Source: Mycolicibacter heraklionensis (GTDB lineage Bacteria > Actinomycetota > Actinomycetes > Mycobacteriales > Mycobacteriaceae). From it: a stretch of 64,000 bases of DNA. The notes beneath the pieces are model-generated. The model was not told the origin of the DNA. It was given only the letters and a program-made list of their open reading frames with translations, and did no database searches. This document shows, one piece after another, positions 9,041-16,970 of the stretch. Made by a program: the position numbers and the translations under genes. The stretch is from contig NZ_LDPO01000001.1 of NCBI RefSeq assembly GCF_001021505.1, forward strand, positions 186,001 to 250,000, written 5' to 3'. Numbering within the stretch: position 1 is the stretch's first letter; each line of letters opens with the position of its first letter.

Positions 9041-9577
9041 TCAGGAGATCAGACTGTCCACAAGTGCCCCGATGTCCTCGATGCCGGACGCGCCGGGATC
9101 GAGCACCGGGTTCAGATCTTCGACCAGCGCGGTGATGTCCCCGGTGCCCGAAGCCTCTGCTGAGTAGACATACGGATCGAAACCAAAGAGACCCGCGATC
9201 CAGTCCCATGCGGTTTCGAAGAACTGCCCAACGCTGACCACGAGGCCGCCAAAGACGAAAAAGCCGCCGAGAAGGATATCGGTGAGGAGGTTCGCGATGA
9301 AGTCCCCGAAATCACCGAGGGGATCGGCAAGGGCCGGTTCGGCACTGAGCACCCAGTTCAATGCCCCGTCATCGGAGGTCAGGTCCTCGATGACCGCAGC
9401 CAACGGCGACACGCTCTCGGCGCCGAGACTATTCGCCACCGCATCGACGGGACTCACCAGATCGATGGAATGCTCAGCGGCCGTAAGCGCCACCGCCCGG
9501 TACTCGACATTGGGCCCGCCCACCGGGGGGATGACGAGGAGGAAGGCACCTAGCAGGGCGCCAGAGGCATGAGTCAT
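9041..9577 (-). CDS. Secreted/exported hypothetical protein, 178 residues
   Basis: I recognise no family. The start is set by a strong AAGGAGG seven bases upstream of the ATG at 9577. The N-terminus (SGALLGAFLLVIPPVGG) resembles a signal peptide, and a hydrophobic stretch in the middle (LLGGFFVFGGLVVSVGQFF) could be a membrane segment. The rest is acidic, with a Gly/Asp-rich C-terminus. The ATG overlaps the stop of the small gene upstream (ATGA). It ends six bases from the convergent acyltransferase stop. Its promoter carries regulatory element copy C, so it is probably part of the same pathway, perhaps in the envelope. Confidence 0.7.
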   Translation of the reverse strand: MTHASGALLGAFLLVIPPVGGPNVEYRAVALTAAEHSIDLVSPVDAVANSLGAESVSPLAAVIEDLTSDDGALNWVLSAEPALADPLGDFGDFIANLLTDILLGGFFVFGGLVVSVGQFFETAWDWIAGLFGFDPYVYSAEASGTGDITALVEDLNPVLDPGASGIEDIGALVDSLIS

Positions 9578-9771
9578 AATTGTTCCTCCTTGATCAGCGC
9601 CCACCGGGCCGCTGCCCGGTGCACTTCCTCCGCAGAACCCCTGACCAGCTGGACGACTTCCATGTTCCGGCTGTAATGCGTGGCAACCCAGCCGATGCCG
9701 TGTTCGTAGTCGACGCGCAGCAATGTGCCGTCCTTGGCCCAATCGTGACCGCACTCATGTGGAGCGATCAT
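9574..9771 (-). CDS. Small protein, 65 residues, coupled to the exported protein
   Basis: The small soluble protein contains HECGHDW, a GIGWVATHYSRN segment and a helical C-terminus. I do not recognise it. The sequence GGCGGGAG-ATG-ACG-ATG is seen at the start. The second ATG (9771) is six bases from GGGAG and is preferred over the first (9777). The same GGGAG-ATG-NNN-ATG layout occurs at the PE-PPE gene. The stop overlaps the next start by four bases (ATGA), so it is the first gene of a two-gene unit under element copy C. Confidence 0.6.
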   Translation of the reverse strand: MIAPHECGHDWAKDGTLLRVDYEHGIGWVATHYSRNMEVVQLVRGSAEEVHRAAARWALIKEEQL

Positions 9772-9834
9772 CGTCATCTCCCGCCGATTTCGTTCTGCGA
9801 TACGAATCGTCAGTGACGTGAGATAGGACGACGT

Positions 9835-9859
9835 CAGTAGTGCAGCACTGCAGTTTCAC
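9835..9859 (-). promoter_or_regulatory. Shared palindromic element, copy C (upstream of the 65-residue gene)
   Basis: On the minus strand the core is CTGCAGTG-N6-TACTG, preceded by GTGAAA. It lies 64 bases upstream of the chosen start and only 32 bases beyond the stop codon of the LuxR-type regulator. The second box (ACGATTC, then ATCGCAGAACG) starts at 9810, 24 bases away. Additional CAGTGACG and CACTGAG half-sites surround it. Confidence 0.7.
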
Positions 9860-9891
9860 TCAGTCTTCGGACGGCGTCACTGAGTAACCGT

Positions 9892-12519
9892 TCAGCTCCG
9901 GCGGCGGGGACGCAGGGCTGCCAGTTCGTCACGGCCCTTGGTGTCCGTCTTCAACATGGCTCGATAGATGTGGCTTTCCACGGTACGAACGGAGACGCTC
10001 AGTCGCTCGGCGATCGCTCGGTTGGACAGTCCCGCGCCGATCAACATCACGATCTCTTGTTCGCGATCGGTCAGCGGCAACGGCTCTGCGGCCTGGCGCA
10101 GCGCCGGGGTACTGGCACCACCGCACTGATCGGCCAGTGTGGCGGCGCGGGTCGCGCACACCAGCGCTGTTCCCCGCAGGTCTTGGCGGCGGTACTCGAT
10201 CGCTGCGCGGGCGGCGGCATCGACCGCGGCAACCAGATCCCCGATGCGCTCGAATTCCAGCGACACAGCAGCCATCTCCGCGGCGTCGCCGTCACGCAGC
10301 GCGGCGGCGAGCCGTGCGGCCAGCCCCACCCGCGGACCCTCGACGACAGCTTCGAGTTCGCGCAATCGGACCGCACCGGTACGATCCCCGAACTGGGCGG
10401 CGGTCTGCAGACAGACCACTTCCGCTGCGAATTGCCCTCTCGCCGCGGCTGTCTCGGCCGCCGACCTCACGATCGTGATCGCCTCGCTGACTGCGCCCTG
10501 ACTGGCGACCACCCACGCCCGGGCCAGGCTCCGGTCACAGTCGAGCAGTCGGAACGGACGCCGCAGCTTGTCGAGCGTGGCAAGAGCAGCGACGGCCTCG
10601 TCAGTTGCACCACGCATCGCCAGCGCGGTGATGGCCGGCACGAGATAGCGGTAACCCCAACCGATGGCATGGCTGGCGGACAATCCTGCTGCCGCCTGTT
10701 CCAGCAGTCGGCAAGCGGCGTCGAGGCGACCGGCGCCCAGGGCAGCCACGCCTGCCACGGCGGCGCCGAGTGACCCGGCCGCTCCCGGCAGCTCGGCTGC
10801 CTGTTGGCTGACCCGCTCGGCCGCCTCGACCGCCTCGTTCACTCGTCCCGCCAACAGCAAAGCGCCGACGTGTGCATCGGCGATGTTGAAACTCATCTGT
10901 GGCGCGTCCAGGGAACGGGCGACAATGCCATACCCGGCCTCAGCCGTGGCCAGGGCCTCGGCGGTGCACCCGGCGTCCGCGGCTATGGCGGAGAGCACCC
11001 AGGCGATCTCAGCGCCGACAACGGCCGGCAACTCCTCCACGTCAAGTACTTCGGCGGCCTGCCTCGCCGCATCCGGGCGGTCCACGGCAAACCAGTACAC
11101 CGTGAGGAAGGCATCGATATAACTGCGAGCCTGCTGCGCTACGGTGCGCGACGCCTCGTCGATGATCTCCTTCGCCCGCGCCGGCTCACCGAGTGCCCAG
11201 AGCATGTTGCTGGCTCGCAGAAACGCCAACCGGGCGCGGTCGCTGTCGGCCAGGTCGCCGCCGGCGATCTCGGCGAGCACACTGTCAGCCTCCCCGCCGT
11301 GTCCCAGCCATGACAGTGCGTGTGCGCGAACGAAAGTCGGCTCCGGTCCCCCGCCGGCCCGGATCGCGGCTCCGGCAAGTCTTTCGGCGAGAGTCAAGTC
11401 CGCCAGCCAGACGGCGCCATGGGCTGCCCTGACCAGCAACTCGGCGTCGGGCACGAGGTCGGAGTCAAGACTTAAGGTGGCACGGCGCACCACCACCTGG
11501 ATATCGTCTCGATCCTCGGCCGCGGCGAGTTCCGCGGCAACCAGGCCTCGTAACCGCCGCAGCCGGGTGGCCGGCGCGCGGGTGCGCCGCACTTCACCGT
11601 AGAGCGGATGCGCGACCCGCACCTGTACACCGCCGACGAGGGACTCCACCGTGATCAGGCCGCGGGTATCGGCTTCCTCGACCGCCGCCGGATCGGTGAT
11701 CCGGGTCAAGGCAGTCAGATCGATCGGCTCCCCGACCGCCAATGTGTCGATCACATCGCTGATCGGCCCGGGCAAGGCGCCGAAACGGGATTCGATGAGA
11801 TCGACCAGGCCCAGCGGCATGATCGGATCCCCGATCCACCGCCAGTAGCCGCGTTGTTGTTCGATCCGGCCGTCGGCGAACTCCTGCTCGACGATGTGAC
11901 GCAGGTACAACACATTCCCGTGAGTCAGCTTCCAAAGACGCTGAACCGCTTGAGGATCCACCGGCCCGTTCAGAGCTGCCGACAGCAGTGTGTCGGTTTC
12001 GTCGATCGACAACGGCTGCAGGTCAAGTCGTTCGAACCGGCCGGACACCCAAAGCTCGCGCACCGCGGCGGGAATGGGTTCGCCGTCGCGGACGGTGAGA
12101 ATCACCTTGGCCAAGCCCCGCTGCACGATCTGCTGCACAACAAATGCCGACAGGTCGTCGAGCAGGTACACGTCATCGACGCCGACCACCACCATGGCGC
12201 CGGGCGGGGCCGCGACCAGCGACTCGATCACCCCCCGCAGCAACTGAACCGTGTCGGTGACACCCGGCGGCGTCCACGCCGCGAAGGCGCCGAGCGGAAT
12301 GGCGCGGGCCGCAGATGTGCCTACCGCCCAGCGCGTTTCGACTCCGCGCGCTTGGGCCGCCGACAATGCCTCACGTGCGATCTGGCTCTTCCCCACACCG
12401 GAAGCGCCGTGGATGACGATTCCGGCGACATCCGGGGCCGCGATGGCCGCCTCAACAGTCCGCATCTCCGCCGGGCGGGCGGTCAACGGCCACGACACAC
12501 GCACGATCCCTGCCCTCAC
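9892..12519 (-). CDS. LuxR-family ATPase transcriptional regulator (LAL type)
   Basis: The 875-residue STAND/AAA regulator has Walker A GASGVGKS at about residues 38-45, a Walker-B-like VVVGVDDVYLLDD near residue 110, a long helical TPR-like middle, and a C-terminal LuxR helix-turn-helix. The HTH reads LTDREQEIVMLIGAGLSNRAIAERL followed by SVRTVESHI (split here only for length). Such large ATP-binding LuxR (LAL/MalT-like) proteins often activate neighbouring biosynthetic genes. The GTG overlaps the TGA of the cyclase-like gene by four bases, so the two are coupled. Its position beside element copy C makes it my first candidate for the protein that binds the CAGTG-N6-TACTG sites; that is inference. 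Confidence 0.92.
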   Translation of the reverse strand: MRAGIVRVSWPLTARPAEMRTVEAAIAAPDVAGIVIHGASGVGKSQIAREALSAAQARGVETRWAVGTSAARAIPLGAFAAWTPPGVTDTVQLLRGVIESLVAAPPGAMVVVGVDDVYLLDDLSAFVVQQIVQRGLAKVILTVRDGEPIPAAVRELWVSGRFERLDLQPLSIDETDTLLSAALNGPVDPQAVQRLWKLTHGNVLYLRHIVEQEFADGRIEQQRGYWRWIGDPIMPLGLVDLIESRFGALPGPISDVIDTLAVGEPIDLTALTRITDPAAVEEADTRGLITVESLVGGVQVRVAHPLYGEVRRTRAPATRLRRLRGLVAAELAAAEDRDDIQVVVRRATLSLDSDLVPDAELLVRAAHGAVWLADLTLAERLAGAAIRAGGGPEPTFVRAHALSWLGHGGEADSVLAEIAGGDLADSDRARLAFLRASNMLWALGEPARAKEIIDEASRTVAQQARSYIDAFLTVYWFAVDRPDAARQAAEVLDVEELPAVVGAEIAWVLSAIAADAGCTAEALATAEAGYGIVARSLDAPQMSFNIADAHVGALLLAGRVNEAVEAAERVSQQAAELPGAAGSLGAAVAGVAALGAGRLDAACRLLEQAAAGLSASHAIGWGYRYLVPAITALAMRGATDEAVAALATLDKLRRPFRLLDCDRSLARAWVVASQGAVSEAITIVRSAAETAAARGQFAAEVVCLQTAAQFGDRTGAVRLRELEAVVEGPRVGLAARLAAALRDGDAAEMAAVSLEFERIGDLVAAVDAAARAAIEYRRQDLRGTALVCATRAATLADQCGGASTPALRQAAEPLPLTDREQEIVMLIGAGLSNRAIAERLSVSVRTVESHIYRAMLKTDTKGRDELAALRPRRRS

Positions 12520-15500
12520 TTCATGGCCTCGGCCAACACGATATGCCCTTCGTAGCCAACCTCGGTGGCCCGCTTGAGGTACTGGTCGGCGAGTCCGCGG
12601 TAGCCGTCCTGGTCACCGTTCGCGCGTGCAAGCAACGCACGCATCCCGAGGAGCGGGACGTCGAACAACGCGTAGCCCTCGTCGGTGGGCACCGCTGCCA
12701 ATCGGTCAATGGCGACCTGCGCCTCCGTGAGGTCAGTGCTGTTGCCGCGCTGTAGCAGTGCTTCCACCAACACTCTGGTGGTCTCACCGCGGGTGATCAT
12801 GTCGCCGGTGTCGTACAGGTAGTCGACGGCGGTGCGGGCCAGCTCGACAGCGTCATCGATCTCGCCGATGCGAGCCTTCTCCCGCGCGAGCTCGGCATCA
12901 AAAAATCGCACGGCCCCTTGTGCGTAGCCGTGCCGCAGATAGGCGTCGCGGTACTGAGTCAGCAGCGCCAAGCCGGCTTCACGTTGGGAAGCATCCTGGT
13001 TGAGCAGAACGAGACCTCGAGCCAGTCGTGCGGTATCCACCGCGTAGTCGTCACCGGACTGCTCGGCCATCTCCAGCGCCCGAGCGGTCTCGCGCTCGGC
13101 CGCCGCGTCGGGCAATACCACCCGGGCGTAGACGGCGAAGCCATACTTGCCCAGCACGACCGTGACATAGGTCCTGGCGTCGACACGGCGGGCCATCGCC
13201 ATCGCCTGATCGAGGTCTTCTTTCCAGCCGGTGAGCCCAAGGCCATACCGGCAGGAACCGCGGAACATGAGCGCGATCGCCAGCGGTGAGCCGATCAGCA
13301 GATTGCCCTTGGCCAGATCTCCGTCGGCCAGGTCGATGACGCGCTGCGCCAAGCGCAGGCCTTCAGCGGCCTCGCCGGCCTGAACCTTGATGTTGCACGG
13401 CGCGATGGCAAGCGCAACCGTCATGGTCGGGTCGCCGATCAACTCCAGCTGTCGGCTGCAGTCCGAGGCGACACGTGATGCCTCGACGCACCGGCTGTGA
13501 AAGATCAGCACCGTCATCAGACCGGCCATGCCAATGGCCAGCGAGAGTTTGTCGTCGACGGCGGTGCACAGTTCGCGCAGCTCGGCGAAGCCGGCATCGG
13601 CGACGCTGCCGCTGACCCAGCTGGTGCTCGCGCAGAGCATGGTGCGCGGGGCGATCCGCTCGGACTCCCGACCCGGGTGGTCGGCGGGCAATCGGTCGGC
13701 GATCGCGCGGGCACGCTCCCAACTGACTCGCGCGGCTCTGATGTCGCGATGCTGTGCCCAGGCCCCGGCCCGCATGCGCCAGCCGTACGCCGCGGGCAGG
13801 TCACCGGCGGCCTCCAGATGCTCGGCGATCAGCGCCGCGTTCTCGTCGACCGCATCGGAGTGACGTTGTTCGATCGCGGTGGCCAGCCGCCGGTGCAGAT
13901 CGGCACGCTGCGCCTTGAGTTGTGACTCGTAGGCGACGATCCGAACCAGCGGATGACGGAAGGCGTACTCCGCGTGCGGGGTGAACCGCACCTGCTCCAC
14001 GAATTCGGCAGCGATCAACCCATCCAGCTGCACACCGCTGTGGAGAACCGCCAATTGCTCTGCGTCGAAACGCAGTCCGATCACCGCAGCGGCATTCAGC
14101 GTCTGTTTGGCGACCGGTTCGAGCCGATCGATACGGGCGGCGATGGCGGCCTGCAATGTCGCCGGCACGACGATGTCGGCATCATCGACAGCGCAGACAT
14201 AGCCACCGCGGGAACCGCTGAGCACCCCGCGCTCGGCCAGGTCCCGCACGATCTCCTCGGCGAAGAACGGATTTCCGGCCGCCCGCTCGACGATCCGCCC
14301 GCACAACGTCGACACAGACGGGTGCGAGCCGAGCAATTCGGTTGCCAACGTTAGGGAGTGGGCCGCATTCAACGGTGCCAGGGTGATGGTCTGCGAGTTC
14401 GGCGTCCGGGCCAGAACGCCGTGGTATTCGGGCCGGTAGGTGATCACCACCAGTGATGCGGTCTGCGGGATCACCGCGAGAAAATCGGCCAGCAACAGTT
14501 CGCTGACCTCATCGATCCAATGCACGTCCTCAATGACGTACACGACCGGCTCCTGCCGTTCCATGGAAACCTTGTTGACCAGCCGCGTCAGTCGGCGGCG
14601 CCGCGCATCGGGATCGATCACAGCCAGATCGACGCTGTCGCCCCGAATACCGAGTAGATCGTCGAGCAGGAGCAGATCCTGTGGATCGGCGTCCGGCGCG
14701 CGCCCCCTGATTCGCGCACGCGCCGCCGCGTCGTCGAGTCCGCTGATCCCGAGCGCGGTGACAAGCAGCCCGGTAACCGCGTGGAACGGGACATCGGCGG
14801 CGTGCGACTCGCAGTAGGCGGCGAACACCTCCACGCCCCGGCCTTGAGCGACGCCGCTGATCTCGCGGGCAATGCGGCTCTTCCCTATTCCCGGTGGTCC
14901 CACAACACCGATCACGCAGCCAGTACCGCTGATCGCCTGCTCGAGAATGCCGGTCAGTGCCCCCATCTCCCAGCCGCGACCCACCAACGAAGGATCCTGT
15001 CGAGCGGCATGCCGATGCTCCGGCGACACCCCCAACAACCGATGCGCCCGTACCGGTTCTGTCGCACCCTTGATCTGGACCCACTCCGGGTCCGCCAGTA
15101 CCACCCAGCCCCCGACCAAGCGCGCCGTCGAATCGCTGAGCAAGACCCCGCCTGCCGGCGCGACCGATTCCATCCGCTGCGCCCGCCCGACCTGCTCACC
15201 CATCGCGGTATAGCTGCCTGGCCCCGAACCGATCTCACCCGCAACAACCTCGCCCGAGTTCAGGCCGACTCGTAGTTGCAGCCCACCGTCGCCGGTCGCG
15301 GTATTCACCCGCTGAATCTCCAACGCCGCCAGACATGCCCGAAAAGCGTGGTCCTCCAACGCCACCGGCGCACCGAACACCGCCATCACGGCATCTCCGA
15401 TAAACTTCTCCACCCGCCCGCCATACCGCCGCACCACCTCCGCGCACCGGTTGAACAGCTCGGTCATGATCTCGCGCAACCGCTCCGGGCCCACCGCAGC

Positions 15501-15650
15501 GGCGATGTCCATCGAATGGACCACGTCGGCGAACAGCACCGTGACTTGCTTGTATTCGGCGGGCGGTGGCGCCGCGACCGGAGCGCCACATTCGAAACAG
15601 AACTTGGCGTTCAGCGGCAACTCGGTGGCACACGAAGCGCAGGCGGTCAT
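12516..15650 (-). CDS. Class III adenylate cyclase-like ATPase regulator with zinc ribbon and TPRs
   Basis: The 1044-residue protein begins with a CASC...CFEC zinc ribbon (residues 4-21). A class III cyclase domain follows (about 36-200), with both metal Asp residues present (FAD42, and D86 in KFIGDAVMAVFG). The transition-state Asn of the V-N-x-A-x-R motif is Gly155 here (GEQVGRAQR), so cyclase activity may be weak or lost. Next come an AAA/STAND ATPase with Walker A GPPGIGKS (251-258) and a long TPR-like C-terminus. The layout matches mycobacterial Rv1358/Rv0891c-type proteins, but no LuxR HTH is present. Output may pass through the coupled LuxR protein downstream. The C-terminus resembles the partial gene at 3-1013. 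Confidence 0.9.
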   Translation of the reverse strand: MTACASCATELPLNAKFCFECGAPVAAPPPAEYKQVTVLFADVVHSMDIAAAVGPERLREIMTELFNRCAEVVRRYGGRVEKFIGDAVMAVFGAPVALEDHAFRACLAALEIQRVNTATGDGGLQLRVGLNSGEVVAGEIGSGPGSYTAMGEQVGRAQRMESVAPAGGVLLSDSTARLVGGWVVLADPEWVQIKGATEPVRAHRLLGVSPEHRHAARQDPSLVGRGWEMGALTGILEQAISGTGCVIGVVGPPGIGKSRIAREISGVAQGRGVEVFAAYCESHAADVPFHAVTGLLVTALGISGLDDAAARARIRGRAPDADPQDLLLLDDLLGIRGDSVDLAVIDPDARRRRLTRLVNKVSMERQEPVVYVIEDVHWIDEVSELLLADFLAVIPQTASLVVITYRPEYHGVLARTPNSQTITLAPLNAAHSLTLATELLGSHPSVSTLCGRIVERAAGNPFFAEEIVRDLAERGVLSGSRGGYVCAVDDADIVVPATLQAAIAARIDRLEPVAKQTLNAAAVIGLRFDAEQLAVLHSGVQLDGLIAAEFVEQVRFTPHAEYAFRHPLVRIVAYESQLKAQRADLHRRLATAIEQRHSDAVDENAALIAEHLEAAGDLPAAYGWRMRAGAWAQHRDIRAARVSWERARAIADRLPADHPGRESERIAPRTMLCASTSWVSGSVADAGFAELRELCTAVDDKLSLAIGMAGLMTVLIFHSRCVEASRVASDCSRQLELIGDPTMTVALAIAPCNIKVQAGEAAEGLRLAQRVIDLADGDLAKGNLLIGSPLAIALMFRGSCRYGLGLTGWKEDLDQAMAMARRVDARTYVTVVLGKYGFAVYARVVLPDAAAERETARALEMAEQSGDDYAVDTARLARGLVLLNQDASQREAGLALLTQYRDAYLRHGYAQGAVRFFDAELAREKARIGEIDDAVELARTAVDYLYDTGDMITRGETTRVLVEALLQRGNSTDLTEAQVAIDRLAAVPTDEGYALFDVPLLGMRALLARANGDQDGYRGLADQYLKRATEVGYEGHIVLAEAMK

Positions 15651-15842
15651 GTCATCGCCGCCGCACCAGCGCCGACGCGCGCAGCCCCAAGCAGTGCCTG
15701 CCGCACGTCCGGCACATGATTGTCGCGCTCATCGCTAGGCCGCCGATCCGGAATTTCATCCGACCGGAAAAGAATAAACTCATCCACCCTGACCAGCTAC
15801 GTATTGCAAAATCGCGAGAACACTTTCCAATCGAGGGGTCTC

Positions 15843-16970
15843 ATGGACACGGTCCTGGTTACCGGCGCATTCGGGCTGGTCGGTTCGGCGGTGGTGCGGC
15901 AGTTGGCCGCCGAGGGCCGTGCCGTGGTCGCGACCGACCTCAACACCCCGGCCCACCGCAAGGCGGTCGCCGCCCTGCCGGCGTCGGTGCAGGTGCGCTA
16001 CGCCGATCTGACCGATCCTGCCGCGGTCGACGCCCTGGTCGGCGCTGTCCGACCCGCCGCGATCATCCACCTGGCCGCGGTGATCCCGCCGTTCATCTAC
16101 ATGCGCCGTGAGCTGGCGCGACGGGTCAACGTCGAGGCCACCGGGCACCTGTTGGCGGCCTTCGCCGCGCAGCCCGAACCTCCGTCGAGCCTCGCTAAAC
16201 CGCCGGGTTCATACGGCGGTTCCAGCTTCGGCTCTCCTCCGTCGAGCCTCGCTAAACCGCCGCGATTCGTGCTGGCCTCAAGCATCGCGGTGTACGGGTC
16301 ACGCAACCCCCACACCGTCTCAGGCGTGCTGACCGCAGACACCCCGACCCATCCCGCCGACGTCTACGGCGACCACAAAGTGCAGGCCGAACAACTGGTC
16401 CGCGCCTCGCCGTTGGACTGGGTCATCCTGCGGTTGGGCGGGGTGCTGACGGTCAACCCGGGCTCCTACATGAAGCTCGACAACCTGTACTTCGAGCAGC
16501 TGCTCCCCACCGACGGCAGGCTACAGACCGTCGACGTCCGCGATGTCGCATCCGCGTTCGTCGCAGCCACCACCGCGCCCGTCGTCGGGGAAACCCTGCT
16601 GATCGGTGGCGACGACTCGCACCGCCAGATCCAGGGCGACGTCGCGTCGGCGATAGCCGGCGCGCTGGGGCTGGTCAACGGCCTGCCCGCCGGACTTCCG
16701 GGCAATCCCGACCGCGACGAGGACTGGTTCAACACCGACTGGATGGACTCCAGCCGCGCCCAGGAGGCGCTGGGCTTCCAGCACCACTCCTGGCCGGACA
16801 TGCTGGCCGAGACGGCCGCCCGAGCCGGCGCACAGCGCTACCTGCTGCGGGCGGTCGCTCCACTGGCCCGCGCCGTGCTGCGCACCCGCTCCCCCTACCA
16901 CCGCACGGGCCAGCGGTTCGCCGACCCGTGGCGGGCCATCGCCGACAAATGGAGTGACCCACGCCCATGA
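15843..16970 (+). CDS. NAD-dependent epimerase/dehydratase (short-chain dehydrogenase superfamily)
   Basis: The 375-residue Rossmann protein has TGAFGLVGSA at the N-terminus for NAD(P) binding, a DLTDP motif, and a YGDHK active-site motif (YxxxK) near residue 175. It acts on a nucleotide sugar or a sterol-like hydroxyl; the substrate is not evident. The start is the ATG at 15843 with GAGGGG upstream; a longer open frame exists but has no homology. Between about residues 112 and 140 it carries a foreign-looking Ser/Pro/Leu segment (PPSSLAKPP twice). This segment is encoded by one and a half copies of the 48-bp dispersed repeat, read antisense to the other copies. Its ATGA stop overlaps the transporter start. 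Confidence 0.85.
   Translation: MDTVLVTGAFGLVGSAVVRQLAAEGRAVVATDLNTPAHRKAVAALPASVQVRYADLTDPAAVDALVGAVRPAAIIHLAAVIPPFIYMRRELARRVNVEATGHLLAAFAAQPEPPSSLAKPPGSYGGSSFGSPPSSLAKPPRFVLASSIAVYGSRNPHTVSGVLTADTPTHPADVYGDHKVQAEQLVRASPLDWVILRLGGVLTVNPGSYMKLDNLYFEQLLPTDGRLQTVDVRDVASAFVAATTAPVVGETLLIGGDDSHRQIQGDVASAIAGALGLVNGLPAGLPGNPDRDEDWFNTDWMDSSRAQEALGFQHHSWPDMLAETAARAGAQRYLLRAVAPLARAVLRTRSPYHRTGQRFADPWRAIADKWSDPRP
16179..16261 (-). repeat. 48-bp in-frame dispersed repeat, copy 1 (one full unit plus a 26-bp part unit)
   Basis: Read on the minus strand, the full unit (16214-16261) starts GGCGGTTTAGCGAGGCTC and ends GGAACCGCCG. A 9-base spacer and a second partial unit (16179-16204) follow. The ends form an inverted repeat. 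The unit length of 48 keeps the reading frame of the host epimerase. Copies 2 and 3 lie at 41897-41944 and 62540-62587. Confidence 0.85.

Noticed and set aside
9031..9044. Perfect palindrome CTGACCCGGGTCAG
   Set aside because: It spans the two convergent stop codons and is short; likely chance, although a weak terminator cannot be excluded.
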